A stretch of DNA of 64,000 nt from Robiginitalea marina (GCF_024006985.1 NZ_JAMXIB010000001.1:248001-312000); one strand, 5' to 3'. Positions 27,837 to 37,350 are shown, numbered from the stretch's first letter. Made by a program: numbers and translations. The notes: generated from the letters alone by a model not told the origin.

Positions 27837-29357
27837 CTAAGCGGTAATATTCAACATTTTCTCGGTGGCCTTGATGGCAGATACGGTCTGGTCGGAATCC
27901 AGCCCGCGGGTAATGAATTCCTTTTCCCCGCTGCGCCAGGTAATCAGGGTTTCACACAAGGCATCAGAACTCGAACCCGGGGGAATGCGCACTGCGTAAT
28001 CCACCAGGGAAGGCAGGGGCTTTTTGAGGTGTTGGTATACCCGCCTGAGCGCATTCATAAAGGCATCGAACTGCCCGTCGCCCCGCGCATTCTCCTCATA
28101 ATGCTTTCCATCGATCTCCAGGGCCACCGTTGTGGAAGGTTGCAGGCCCTTGGCATGGGTAAGCACATAAGAACGGATGAAGACCTTTTGGGGAAAGGCC
28201 CCGCTGCCAAGCACGTCAGAGATGATATAAGGAAGGTCTTCCCGGGTCACTTTTTCCTTTTTATCGCCCAGTTCGATGATGCGCGCCGTGACTTTTTTCA
28301 GTTCCTCCTCAGTAAGGGTCAGTCCCAGTTCCTGGAGGTTTTTCTGGATGTTGGCCTTGCCTGAAGTCTTACCCAGGGCATACTTGCGTTTGCGCCCGAA
28401 CCTTTCGGGGAGCAAATCGTTAAAATAGAGGTTCTTTTTGTTGTCCCCGTCGGCATGGATCCCGGCGGTTTGGGTGAAGACGTTGTCGCCCACAATCGGT
28501 TTGTTCGCGGGGATCCCGATACCCGTAAAGGTCGATACCAGTTTGCTCACCTGATACAAAGCGGCCTCCCTGACCCCGATTTCCACCTCGGGAAGGAAAT
28601 CGTTGATCACAGCCACCACACTGGCCAGGGGGGCATTCCCTGCCCGTTCTCCCATGCCGTTGACCGTAAGGTGTAAGCCGTCTACCCCGGCGCGCACCGC
28701 CTCAAGCACGTTGGCCACGCTCAGGTCGTAATCGTTATGCCCGTGGAAATCGAGATGCGCCAGGGGATAGCGGGTCCTGATTTCTGAAAGGAAACGGCCC
28801 GTTTCCGAGGGGGTAAGGATTCCCAGGGTATCGGGAAGCAGGATGCGTTTCACCGGCATGCCCTGAAGGAATTCGAGGAATTCATAAACATATTCCCTGG
28901 AATTCCGCATCCCGTTGCTCCAGTCTTCAAGGTATACGTTCGATTCCATCCCGGCCTTTGCTGCCATCCGGAGCACGGCTTCCACCTCACGGAAATGGGC
29001 ATCAGGCGTTTTTTTGAGCTGGTGGGTCAAATGGTTCAGGGAACCCTTTGTGAGCAGGTTTTGCACCCGGGCGCCGGTAGCCTCCATCCATTCCAGGGAA
29101 GCCCCTCCGTCGACAAAGCTGAGGACCTCTACCCGGGAAAGAAGCCCGGCTTCGGAGGCCCATTGGGTAATCTGGCGCACGGAATCGAATTCCCCTTCCG
29201 ACACCCGTGCAGAAGCCACTTCGATCCGGTCCACCTGCAGTTCCTCAAGGAGCAACCTGGCCAGGGTCAGTTTTTCAGGACCGGTAAAGGTTACCCCCGA
29301 GGTTTGTTCCCCATCCCTGAGGGTGGTATCCATGATTTCTATGCGCCTGCGTTCCAT
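27837..29357 (-). CDS. cimA: (R)-citramalate synthase or 2-isopropylmalate synthase (DRE-TIM family)
   Basis: A 506-residue acyl-CoA-dependent condensing enzyme with a TIM barrel (DTTLRDGEQTSGV, metal-site HGHNDYDLSVAN, NGMGERAGNAPL) and a C-terminal LeuA regulatory domain (YAVRIPPGSSSDALCETLITW). As I recall it, the closest characterised relative is the Leptospira-type citramalate synthase: RIEVASARVSEGE, LLTKGSLNHL and NVYLEDWSNGMRNS match that enzyme, including the leucine and tyrosine that shape its pyruvate pocket. I therefore favour pyruvate + acetyl-CoA to citramalate, the threonine-independent route to isoleucine. Flavobacterial homologues are often labelled LeuA. It follows leuD by 33 bases and converges on gapN. 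Confidence 0.75.
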   Translation of the reverse strand: MERRRIEIMDTTLRDGEQTSGVTFTGPEKLTLARLLLEELQVDRIEVASARVSEGEFDSVRQITQWASEAGLLSRVEVLSFVDGGASLEWMEATGARVQNLLTKGSLNHLTHQLKKTPDAHFREVEAVLRMAAKAGMESNVYLEDWSNGMRNSREYVYEFLEFLQGMPVKRILLPDTLGILTPSETGRFLSEIRTRYPLAHLDFHGHNDYDLSVANVLEAVRAGVDGLHLTVNGMGERAGNAPLASVVAVINDFLPEVEIGVREAALYQVSKLVSTFTGIGIPANKPIVGDNVFTQTAGIHADGDNKKNLYFNDLLPERFGRKRKYALGKTSGKANIQKNLQELGLTLTEEELKKVTARIIELGDKKEKVTREDLPYIISDVLGSGAFPQKVFIRSYVLTHAKGLQPSTTVALEIDGKHYEENARGDGQFDAFMNALRRVYQHLKKPLPSLVDYAVRIPPGSSSDALCETLITWRSGEKEFITRGLDSDQTVSAIKATEKMLNITA

Positions 29358-29390
29358 GGGCTTGTGATTGGGGGATACGGTGCAGGCACC

Positions 29391-29987
29391 TTAATGGGGT
29401 AGGCGTGTGGCAAAGGTTTCAATTTCGGCTTTCATATTGAGCAGGTAATCGATGTCGTCGAAGCCGTTCAGCATATTTTGCTTTTTGTACCCGTTGATCT
29501 CAAAGGATTCGGAAAGGCCGGAATCCGTAAGGGTAATGCGCTGGTTAGGCAGGTCTACTTCCAGCACGGCCCCAGGGTCGGCTTCAATCGCCTGGAAAAT
29601 GTTCTCCAAAAAACCGGCACTGACCTGTACGGGCAAAACCCCGATATTCAGGCAATTGTTTCGAAAAATATCCGCAAAAAAACTGGAGACCACACACCGG
29701 AAACCATAATCGTATATGGCCCAGGCGGCATGTTCGCGGGAAGACCCTGACCCGAAATTCTTGCCGCCCACCAAAATTTGCCCCTGGTAGCGCGGGTTGT
29801 TTAAAACAAAGTGTTCCTTCGGGCTACCGTCGGGGTTATACCTCCAGTCGCGAAAGAGGTTTTCCCCAAACCCCTCCCTTTCAGTGGCCTTGAGGAACCT
29901 CGCCGGGATAATCTGGTCGGTATCCACGTTTTCAATCGGAAGCGGGACGGCAGTGCTTTTCAGCACGGTAAATTTATCGTAAGCCAT
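29391..29987 (-). CDS. leuD: 3-isopropylmalate / citraconate isomerase, small subunit
   Basis: A 198-residue swivel-domain subunit. The start region [33 protein letters not shown] is the LeuD signature, and the substrate loop is [17 protein letters not shown]. The ATG at 29987 is chosen; a longer open frame to 30128 overlaps leuC. With LeuC it moves the hydroxyl group of 2-isopropylmalate, and also of citramalate when that pathway operates. It lies between leuC (19-base gap) and the condensing enzyme (33-base gap). Confidence 0.95.
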   Translation of the reverse strand: MAYDKFTVLKSTAVPLPIENVDTDQIIPARFLKATEREGFGENLFRDWRYNPDGSPKEHFVLNNPRYQGQILVGGKNFGSGSSREHAAWAIYDYGFRCVVSSFFADIFRNNCLNIGVLPVQVSAGFLENIFQAIEADPGAVLEVDLPNQRITLTDSGLSESFEINGYKKQNMLNGFDDIDYLLNMKAEIETFATRLPH

Positions 29988-30006
29988 TTCTTTGACATTT
30001 CTTGAG

Positions 30007-31416
30007 TTAAACCAATTCGGAGACCAGGAGCTCCCTGGGGTCGGTAACTTTTCCGGTAACTGCGGCAGCCGCGGCCACCAGGGGACTGGCCAGGAGGGTA
30101 CGGGCGCCCGGGCCCTGCCGTCCTTCAAAATTTCGGTTCGAAGTGCTTACGGCGTACTTCCCTGCCGGGATCTTGTCATCATTCATGGCCAGACAGGCGG
30201 AACACCCCGGTTCCCGGAGTTCAAACCCCGCCTTTTCCAGGATATCGAGAATTCCTTCCTCCCGGATGGCCGCTTCAACCTTGTGCGACCCGGGGACCAG
30301 CCAGGCCGTTACATGGGGGGCCTTTTTCCTCCCCTTGACTACCCTGGCGAAAGCGCGGAAGTCTTCAATCCTCCCATTGGTGCAGCTTCCCAAAAAAACA
30401 AAATCGATCTTTTTCCCCAGCATGGCTTCCCCTTCCTGGAAATCCATATACGCCAGGGATTTTTTGTACGTGGCCACCCCGCCCTCCAGGCTTTCTGCCC
30501 TGGGGATAGCCCCGGAAATTCCCATCCCCATCCCGGGGTTTGTCCCGTAGGTGATCATCGGTTCAATTTCGTCCCCGTCAAACGACACCTCCCGGTCAAA
30601 AGTGGCCCCCGGTTCCGAATGAAGGGTTTTCCAGTAGGCCATCGCCCGGTCCCATGCGGCCCCTTTCGGCGCATATTCCCGGCCCTTAACATAATCAAAC
30701 GTCTTGTCATCAGGGGCGATCATCCCGCCGCGGGCACCCATTTCAATGCTCAGGTTGCACACCGTCATCCGCCCTTCCATCGACATGTTCCGGAAGACCT
30801 CCCCGGCGTATTCCACGAAATACCCAGTAGCCCCGGAGGTCGACAGGCGCGAGATGATAAAAAGCGCCACATCCTTTGGGGTGACCCCTTCGCTAAGGAC
30901 GCCGTCTATGGTGATCCGCATGCTTTTGGGCTTCGGCTGCATAATGCATTGGGTGGCAAGCACCATTTCCACCTCCGAGGTCCCGATGCCAAAGGCTATG
31001 GCTCCAAAGGCGCCATGGGTGGAGGTATGGGAATCGCCGCATACAATGGTGGCCCCGGGCACCGTAATCCCATTTTCGGGCCCGATCACATGCACAATGC
31101 CGTTTTTCTCATGGCCAAGCCCCCAGTAGGGGATGCCATGGCGGTGTGCATTCTCTTCCAGGGCCTTCAACTGGTTGGCCGAAAGGGGGTCCTTAACGGG
31201 AAGGTGCTGGTTGCGGGTGGGGGTATTGTGGTCCGCCGTGGCAAAGGTTCTCTCGGGATAAAGTACGGGGATTCCGCGGTTCTTCAACCCCAGGAATGCA
31301 ACCGGACTGGTGACCTCATGAACCAGATGGCGGTCTATGAACAATACGTCGGGGCCGTTCTCAATCCGGTGTACGACATGGGAATCCCAGACTTTGTCAA
31401 ACAGGGTTTTGCTCAT
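30007..31416 (-). CDS. leuC: 3-isopropylmalate / citramalate isomerase, large subunit
   Basis: A 469-residue aconitase-family protein. The [4Fe-4S] cysteines are in [12 protein letters not shown] (first) and [11 protein letters not shown] (second and third). [28 protein letters not shown] and [16 protein letters not shown] are further LeuC hallmarks. It is the first gene of a minus-strand operon leuC-leuD-cimA/leuA. A 225-base region separates it from recG upstream and holds its probable promoter. The third enzyme of this route, LeuB, is not encoded next to it. Confidence 0.96.
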   Translation of the reverse strand: MSKTLFDKVWDSHVVHRIENGPDVLFIDRHLVHEVTSPVAFLGLKNRGIPVLYPERTFATADHNTPTRNQHLPVKDPLSANQLKALEENAHRHGIPYWGLGHEKNGIVHVIGPENGITVPGATIVCGDSHTSTHGAFGAIAFGIGTSEVEMVLATQCIMQPKPKSMRITIDGVLSEGVTPKDVALFIISRLSTSGATGYFVEYAGEVFRNMSMEGRMTVCNLSIEMGARGGMIAPDDKTFDYVKGREYAPKGAAWDRAMAYWKTLHSEPGATFDREVSFDGDEIEPMITYGTNPGMGMGISGAIPRAESLEGGVATYKKSLAYMDFQEGEAMLGKKIDFVFLGSCTNGRIEDFRAFARVVKGRKKAPHVTAWLVPGSHKVEAAIREEGILDILEKAGFELREPGCSACLAMNDDKIPAGKYAVSTSNRNFEGRQGPGARTLLASPLVAAAAAVTGKVTDPRELLVSELV

Positions 31417-31454
31417 GGCATGGTATGCTTTAAGGATTTCAGATTCTCAGGCGG

Positions 31455-31462
31455 TAAAAATA
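31455..31462 (-). promoter_or_regulatory. candidate -7 box of the leuC operon
   Basis: On the minus strand this reads TATTTTTA, a near match to TAnnTTTG, 38 bases before the leuC ATG. No firm -33 partner is visible. Confidence 0.35.
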
Positions 31463-31641
31463 GGGACACGCTGGCTTTGAGGAAATGCAAGCCATTCAAA
31501 ATTACGATGTCCAAAGGGGGTGCATCCAGGGGGTGATGCCCACCGGCACCCCGATTTCCTGTTCAAATATCCCGGAGAATCCCTTTGGAAACAGTGAGTG
31601 TACGCGTATTACATACAATACAGGCAGAAAGCCCCGGGCTT

Positions 31642-33747
31642 TTAGCTGATGTAATCCCAGATCGTCCTGAAGACGTCCATCCGTGCCATTTTCTCGCGCA
31701 CCATGCGGTGTTCCTCCAATTCCAGGCCCGGGTCTTTCCTAAGCAATTGCTGGGCGTAAAAGCGCGCCGACCTCAGGATATCCTGGTCTTTGACCACATC
31801 GGCTATTTTCAGGGCCAACAATCCGCTTTGCTGGGTCCCCATGAGGTCCCCGGGGCCCCTGAGCCTCAGGTCCGCCTCGGCGATCTCAAACCCGTCATTG
31901 GTGTCCACCATCGTTTGCAGGCGGGTTTTCGCTTCCCCGGAAAGCTTGTTGCCGCTCATCAGGATGCAATAGCTCTGGTCGGCCCCGCGGCCCACCCGCC
32001 CCCTGAGTTGATGGAGCTGCGACAGCCCGAAACGTTCGGCACTCTCGATGACCATCACCGTGGCGTTGGGCACATTTACCCCCACCTCGATCACTGTGGT
32101 GGCCACCATGATCTGGGTTTGTCCCCCGACAAAGCGCTGCATTTCGAAATCTTTGGCCTCGGGCTTCATTTTCCCATGTACAATTGAAACCTGGTACCGG
32201 GGGGCAGGGAATTCCCGGGTAATGCTCTCATAGCCGTCCATCAGGTCTTTGTAGTCCAAAGCTTCAGATTCCTGTATCAGGGGGTAGACCACATAAACCT
32301 GCCGTCCAAGGGCAATTTGTTCCCTCAGGAAGCCAAACACCCTCAGGCGGTCAGCATCCGTACGGTGAAGGGTACGTATGGGCTTTCTACCGGGGGGGAG
32401 TTCGTCGATGACGCTTACGTCGAGGTCGCCATACAGGCTCATGGCCAGGGTTCGGGGAATGGGGGTGGCAGTCATCACCAGCACATGAGGCGGGGTCTGG
32501 TTTTTTTTCCACATCCGGGCCCGCTGGGCAACCCCGAAACGGTGCTGCTCGTCGATAATCGCCAGGCCGAGGTTGGCAAAACGCACCTTGTCTTCCAGTA
32601 CGGCATGGGTTCCCACCAGGACGGGAAGCTCCCCGGAGCGCAGTTTTTCATACACAGGGGCGCGCTGCCTGGCCTTTACCGACCCGGTGAGCAGGGCTAC
32701 TTCCAACCCCATGGGTTCCAGTAACTCCCGCACCGATTGAAAGTGTTGTTGGGCCAGGATTTCGGTAGGGGCAATCAGGCAGGCCTGGTATCCGTTATCG
32801 ATAGCCAGCAGGATAGCCATAACAGCCACAATGGTCTTGCCGGAGCCCACATCCCCCTGGAGCAGGCGGTTCATCTGGGCGTAACTGCCCAGGTCGGCGC
32901 GTATTTCCCTGAGCACCCGTTTCTGGGCCTGGGTAAGCTCAAAAGGGAGGTGGTGCTGGTAAAACCCGGTAAAGGCTTCCCCTACCTTTTCGAAGGGAAG
33001 GCCCTTGATCCTGCTTTTTCGTTGCATCTTCTTGGTAAGAAGCGCCAACTGGATGTAAAAAAGCTCTTCAAACTTCAGGCGGAATTGCGCCCTGGCCAGT
33101 TGCTCGGTCGAATCGGGGAAGTGTGCCTGCAACAGTGCCTCTTTTTTGATTGGAAGATGAAGTTCCTCCCGCAGGCCGGCCGGCAGGGTTTCCGGAATGA
33201 CTTCCCCGACCTCCGACAGCAATTGTTGCATCCATTGGGCCACAACCCGGTTGGTGACGCCCTGCTGTCCAAGTTTTTCCGTGGAGGGATAAACGGGCTG
33301 CATGGCAATCCTTCTCTGTTGCCGGAACACCTCTACCGGGGTAATTTCAGGGTGTGGCATGGAAAACCGGCCATTAAACCAGTTTACCCGGCCGAAAATA
33401 ACATAAGGCGCGTTCAGCTTGAGGCGATCCCTGAACCATTGGTGGCTTCTGAACCAGACCAGCTCCATTTCCCCGGTATCGTCCACAAAGGTTGCCACCA
33501 GGCGCTTCCCCCTTTTCTGTTCCACGGTCTTCAGGTGGATGATCTTGCCCACCACCTGAACGTCCGCGCTGTTTCGCTGCAATTCCCGGATTTTATGAAA
33601 CCGCGTTTTGTCAATATACCGGTTGGGGAAAAGGTAGAGCAGGTCCTGATAGGTCTCAATCCCCAGTTCACGGCCCAAAAGCGAAGCCCTTCCGGGACCC
33701 ACGCCTTTCAGATACGTCACAGGGGTATGGAGCGGGTTGGGATGCAT
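31642..33747 (-). CDS. recG: ATP-dependent DNA helicase RecG
   Basis: A 701-residue helicase that remodels stalled forks and Holliday junctions. The N-terminal wedge/OB domain includes PVTYLKGVGPGRASLLGREL and the OB strand region VVGKIIHLKTVEQKRGKRL. The helicase core has Walker A GDVGSGKTIVAV, the DEQH box IIDEQHRFG, TATPIPRTLAMSLYGDLD, and motif VI QLRGRVGRG. The length is normal. It starts at an ATG at 33747, divergent from the M1 aminopeptidase gene, whose start is 66 bases away. Confidence 0.96.
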   Translation of the reverse strand: MHPNPLHTPVTYLKGVGPGRASLLGRELGIETYQDLLYLFPNRYIDKTRFHKIRELQRNSADVQVVGKIIHLKTVEQKRGKRLVATFVDDTGEMELVWFRSHQWFRDRLKLNAPYVIFGRVNWFNGRFSMPHPEITPVEVFRQQRRIAMQPVYPSTEKLGQQGVTNRVVAQWMQQLLSEVGEVIPETLPAGLREELHLPIKKEALLQAHFPDSTEQLARAQFRLKFEELFYIQLALLTKKMQRKSRIKGLPFEKVGEAFTGFYQHHLPFELTQAQKRVLREIRADLGSYAQMNRLLQGDVGSGKTIVAVMAILLAIDNGYQACLIAPTEILAQQHFQSVRELLEPMGLEVALLTGSVKARQRAPVYEKLRSGELPVLVGTHAVLEDKVRFANLGLAIIDEQHRFGVAQRARMWKKNQTPPHVLVMTATPIPRTLAMSLYGDLDVSVIDELPPGRKPIRTLHRTDADRLRVFGFLREQIALGRQVYVVYPLIQESEALDYKDLMDGYESITREFPAPRYQVSIVHGKMKPEAKDFEMQRFVGGQTQIMVATTVIEVGVNVPNATVMVIESAERFGLSQLHQLRGRVGRGADQSYCILMSGNKLSGEAKTRLQTMVDTNDGFEIAEADLRLRGPGDLMGTQQSGLLALKIADVVKDQDILRSARFYAQQLLRKDPGLELEEHRMVREKMARMDVFRTIWDYIS

Positions 33748-33795
33748 CGGTCTAAATTAAGCCTTCCGGTATAGAAGTGCAACCCGGCAAAATGC

Positions 33796-33803
33796 TAAAT
33801 TTG
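33796..33803 (+). promoter_or_regulatory. -7 box of the M1 aminopeptidase gene
   Basis: TAAATTTG is a perfect TAnnTTTG only 9 bases before the ATG at 33813. It lies downstream of two earlier in-frame ATGs (33777, 33792), so it decides the start and implies a very short leader. Confidence 0.5.
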
Positions 33804-33812
33804 AAACACCTT

Positions 33813-35918
33813 ATGGCGAAACCAGCCCACATAGTGCCGCGATGGACCTTTCTGCTGGTCCTGCTCATGATGGTCCCGGGTTTGGCGCAGCAGCCCGCCG
33901 TGGACCTGGTCAGCGCCCATATCCTCATCGCGCCCGACCCCATGGAAGAAACGGTTACGGGCCAGGTTACCTACCAGCTGCAGGTATCAAAACCTGCAGA
34001 CACTATTGTGCTGGACGCCCATAACATGGTATTTCACAGGGTGGCACTCGATGGAATGCCAGTGGCCTACAGGGCGTTGCCCGGTAAAATCGCCATTGCC
34101 GGCACGCATATCCCTGGTAACCACGAACTGCAGATCGAATATACCGCCAGGCCATTGCAAACGGTCTATTTCATTGGCTGGAAGGACGATGTTGTGGGAA
34201 ATGAGCAGATCTGGACCCAGGGACAGGGGAAAGATACCAGCCACTGGGTGCCGGTGGTGGATGCCCTTTCCGAAAAGGTGGAATTCGACCTTTCCCTTCA
34301 GTTCGATTCCAATTTCAGCGCCATTGCCGGGGGTCTGCTGGCAGCAAAAACAGAGATCGGGGAAACCTCCCGCTGGGATTACCAAGGCACGGCCCCGATG
34401 AGCAGTTACCTGCTGGCATTCGCCATCGGGCGTTTCAATTTCCTGGAACAGCAATCGGCCTCCGGGGTCCCCCTGCAGCTCTATTACCCGGAAGGGGAAG
34501 TGCACAGGGCCGAATACACGTATCGCTATTCCTCCGAACTCTTCGATTTCCTGGAACGGGAAATCGGATACCCCTTCCCCTGGGGCGTCTACCGGCAGGT
34601 ACCGGTACGCGATTTCCTGTATGCCGGGATGGAAAATGCCGGGGCCACTTTCTTTTCAGACCGGTACCTGGTGGATTCCCTGGGATATAACGATGAAAAC
34701 TACATAACTGTGAACGCCCATGAACTGGCCCACCAGTGGTTCGGAAACCTGGTGACGGAAACCGATGCCTCAGAGCACTGGCTCCATGAGGGCTTTGCCA
34801 CCTTTTATGCCTACCAGGCGGAGCGCCATTTGCTCGGGGAGGATCATATTTACTGGAAACTTTTTGACACGGCCCGGGCCCTGGAAACCATGGATGAGGC
34901 CGGCAGGGGGGAATCCCTGCTGGATCCGGGCGCAAGCAGCCTTACCTTCTATGAAAAGGGTGCCTGGGCCCTCTTCCTGCTCAGGGAAGAGGTAGGGGAA
35001 GCGGCCTTTCGCCAGGGGGTGAAAAACTTCCTGATGGCCCATGCCTATTCCAATGCCCGGGTAGAGGACTTCCTTAAGGCCGTTGAAGATGCCTCCGGGA
35101 TTTCCCTGGCAGGGTTCCGGGAAACCTGGTTGGAGGATACCGGGTTTCCCGCCGGACCGGCGATGGATTACCTTAAACGCCATTCCCCATCGGTAAAGGC
35201 GTACCTGGGGCTGCTGGAAGCGCAAAAGGCGGGAAACGTTGTTCGTGAATCCACAATAGCCGAGGCATGGCAGCAGTATAACGTCCCCGAATACCGGGCG
35301 CAACTACTCAGCAGCTTCAGGGTCGAACTTACCCCTGCCTTCCTGGAAAGGGTGTGCCGGGAGGGCTCCCTGCCGGTGCAGAAGGCATTTCTGATGACGA
35401 CAAAAACCCTTGAGGATTGGATGATCCCAATGGTGGAAGGTTGGCTGGATGCCCCGAGTTATGAGCTCCGGGAAGCTTCCCTGTTTCGGCTGTGGGTGGC
35501 AGTTCCCGACAGGAGAATTAAATACCTGGACCGGGTTTCCGGCAACGGGAGCCTGTCGCAGAAGGGGATACAGCAATACTGGTGGATCCTGGCGGCACTT
35601 ACGGAAGGATACGCAGGGAAAGGGGAAAAAGAGGCATATCTGGATAGCCTTAGAGGGACTACTTCGCCTGCCTATTCCTGGGAAACAAGGGAGAAGGCGT
35701 TTTCAATACTCCAGGAGGTCGGGGCGCTAAACCGGGAAAACCTGCGGGATCTCATAGAGGCCACGGAACACCACAGCTGGCAGTTCAGGAAATTTGCGCG
35801 ACGCCTTTTGGATGCCCTGTTGGAGCAAGGGCCTGAGGCTGCTTTCTGGAGGGACCTGGCGGAACCCTTCCCCAGGGACCGCTATCGTTACGTCCACCAA
35901 AAAATTGATTCGTTATGA
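33813..35918 (+). CDS. M1 family aminopeptidase, exported
   Basis: A ~701-residue zinc metallopeptidase. The signal peptide is RWTFLLVLLMMVPGLAQQ. The catalytic motif HELAHQWFGN starts at His303, and the third zinc ligand is the glutamate in HWLHEGFATFY. The exopeptidase motif appears as AGMENAGATFF (GxMEN-type), which binds the substrate amino group. It should remove N-terminal residues from peptides in the periplasm. I prefer the ATG at 33813 because the -7 box lies between it and the upstream ATGs. Its stop overlaps the ATG of the patatin gene by 4 bases, so the two are translationally coupled. Confidence 0.92.
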   Translation: MAKPAHIVPRWTFLLVLLMMVPGLAQQPAVDLVSAHILIAPDPMEETVTGQVTYQLQVSKPADTIVLDAHNMVFHRVALDGMPVAYRALPGKIAIAGTHIPGNHELQIEYTARPLQTVYFIGWKDDVVGNEQIWTQGQGKDTSHWVPVVDALSEKVEFDLSLQFDSNFSAIAGGLLAAKTEIGETSRWDYQGTAPMSSYLLAFAIGRFNFLEQQSASGVPLQLYYPEGEVHRAEYTYRYSSELFDFLEREIGYPFPWGVYRQVPVRDFLYAGMENAGATFFSDRYLVDSLGYNDENYITVNAHELAHQWFGNLVTETDASEHWLHEGFATFYAYQAERHLLGEDHIYWKLFDTARALETMDEAGRGESLLDPGASSLTFYEKGAWALFLLREEVGEAAFRQGVKNFLMAHAYSNARVEDFLKAVEDASGISLAGFRETWLEDTGFPAGPAMDYLKRHSPSVKAYLGLLEAQKAGNVVRESTIAEAWQQYNVPEYRAQLLSSFRVELTPAFLERVCREGSLPVQKAFLMTTKTLEDWMIPMVEGWLDAPSYELREASLFRLWVAVPDRRIKYLDRVSGNGSLSQKGIQQYWWILAALTEGYAGKGEKEAYLDSLRGTTSPAYSWETREKAFSILQEVGALNRENLRDLIEATEHHSWQFRKFARRLLDALLEQGPEAAFWRDLAEPFPRDRYRYVHQKIDSL

Positions 35919-36820
35919 GGGCACTGGTAATCTCGGGAGGAGGAAGTAAGGGCGCCTTTGCAGGTGGGGTGGCCCAATATTTGATCCAGCAAAAGGAAAT
36001 CACCTATGACCTGTTTTTGGGCACCTCCACCGGGAGTTTGCTGATCTCCCATCTCGCCCTTGGCAAGGTTGAAAAAATAAACCGCGTTTATACTTCAGTG
36101 AACCAGGACAGCATTTTCAGCAACTGTCCGTTTACCATTGAAAAGAAACACGGAATAGCCACCATCGGCATTAACCACTGGAACGTCTTGAAAAATTTCT
36201 CAAAGGGGAGCAAGACCTTTGGGGAAAGCCACAACCTGTTGAAACTAATTAAAAAATCGCTAACCCCGGCGGAATTCCAAACCCTGAAGGAGCAGCCCGT
36301 GGAGATCGTGGTTACCGTGTCGAACCTTTCCCTGAACCAGGTCGAATACAAGTCCATCAAAGATTTTGACTATGAGGAGTTTTGCGAGTGGATCTGGATT
36401 TCCTGTAACTACATCCCGTTCATGAGCCTGGTGCGCAAGTACGGCTGTGAGTATGCCGACGGGGGGCTGGGGTGTATGGTGCCCATAGAGGAAGCCATCC
36501 AGCGCGGGGCCAGGGTGGTGGACGCCATCATCCTCCATACGGAGGTCACCCATTTAAACCGGATGCCTTCGAGGAACCCCTTCTCACTGTTGACCAACAT
36601 GTTCGGCTTTATGCTCGACAGGATTGAGGAGCAGAATATCAAGATCGGGAAGTTTACGGCCAGCCACCGCGACGCCCTGATCAATTTTTATTATACCCCC
36701 ACCATCCTTACCACCAATTCCCTGGTCTTCGACCAGGAACAGATGCGCAAGTGGTGGAAAAGCGGTTTTGTCTATGCCTCGGGCCGCAGTGAGGAAAGTA
36801 ACGATGTGGGGCCCGTTTAG
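35915..36820 (+). CDS. patatin-like phospholipase
   Basis: A 301-residue lipid acyl hydrolase with the complete patatin dyad. The oxyanion-hole loop is ISGGGSKGAFAGG (residues 6-18), the nucleophile Ser38 lies in FLGTSTGS (GxSxG), and the catalytic Asp182 lies in YADGGLGC (DGG). No signal peptide is seen, so the protein is cytoplasmic or peripherally bound. It starts inside the stop of the M1 aminopeptidase gene (ATGA overlap). The two functions are not obviously linked, but both could serve breakdown of protein and lipid material. It converges on the gene ending at 36826. Confidence 0.92.
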   Translation: MRALVISGGGSKGAFAGGVAQYLIQQKEITYDLFLGTSTGSLLISHLALGKVEKINRVYTSVNQDSIFSNCPFTIEKKHGIATIGINHWNVLKNFSKGSKTFGESHNLLKLIKKSLTPAEFQTLKEQPVEIVVTVSNLSLNQVEYKSIKDFDYEEFCEWIWISCNYIPFMSLVRKYGCEYADGGLGCMVPIEEAIQRGARVVDAIILHTEVTHLNRMPSRNPFSLLTNMFGFMLDRIEEQNIKIGKFTASHRDALINFYYTPTILTTNSLVFDQEQMRKWWKSGFVYASGRSEESNDVGPV

Positions 36821-36825
36821 GGCTT

Positions 36826-37350
36826 CTACCAGAGATTGCTGATCTCCTTTTTTACGTATGATAGCGCCGTGGCCGAAGGGGAATTCCGTTCCATGGATTC
36901 ATTCAGCAATAGTTCCCTGAGCTTATCTGCGCTGTCGGTTTGCTGGCCCATAGCGGTTTTTCGGATTACCTGAATGGTAGTGTTTTTTGCAGCCTTAATC
37001 ACGTTCCAGCATTCATCAGTCATATAAATCTGCTGGGAGAGGTTATGCTCAAATTCATTTTCGATGTTGCGGATCAACTGGTTCTCATATTCTGTTTTAT
37101 CGGCCGTCTTGGGGGCCACCCTCACGACCAGGCTGGGGATGGTGATGCGTTCCAGGAAAAGGGCCATCCGTTCATAAGCCTGAAGGCGAATGGGCAGGGA
37201 ATTCTTCTGGCTGTCTTTATGGAGGAGGTACCTGCGTCGGCCTTCTTCATTGTTAGTGTGCAACCTGAAAAAATAGAAGGCCACAGCCCCGGTAACCACG
37301 GCCGGGAGGAGGTATGCAAACAGTTGAAGGATATCGACTCCACTCATCAT
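36826..37350 (-). CDS. conserved Bacteroidetes membrane-anchored protein (DUF7935-like)
   Basis: A 174-residue protein with one N-terminal transmembrane helix (ILQLFAYLLPAVVTGAVAFYFF), then a cytoplasmic, charged region (RLHTNNEEGRRRYLLHK) and a mostly helical domain. Conserved-looking blocks are LPIRLQAYERMALFLERI and LIRNIENEFEHNLSQQIYM. I recall this as a flavobacterial family of unknown function, possibly DUF7935, without certainty. It lies downstream of the degenerate OmpA-like gene on the same strand. The gap between the genes is 75 bases, so cotranscription is possible. Confidence 0.65.
   Translation of the reverse strand: MMSGVDILQLFAYLLPAVVTGAVAFYFFRLHTNNEEGRRRYLLHKDSQKNSLPIRLQAYERMALFLERITIPSLVVRVAPKTADKTEYENQLIRNIENEFEHNLSQQIYMTDECWNVIKAAKNTTIQVIRKTAMGQQTDSADKLRELLLNESMERNSPSATALSYVKKEISNLW

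Noticed and set aside
29992-31536. A 514-codon open frame on the plus strand opposite leuC and its upstream region.
   Set aside because: leuC on the minus strand is unmistakable, with all three Fe-S cysteines. The antisense frame has low-complexity His/Pro/Gly-rich composition typical of a mirror frame in G+C-rich DNA and no recognisable motif.
31628-31643. A short palindrome (AAAGCCC C GGGCTTT) at the end of recG as a terminator.
   Set aside because: The arms are separated by a single base, too tight for a hairpin loop, and it overlaps the recG stop codon.
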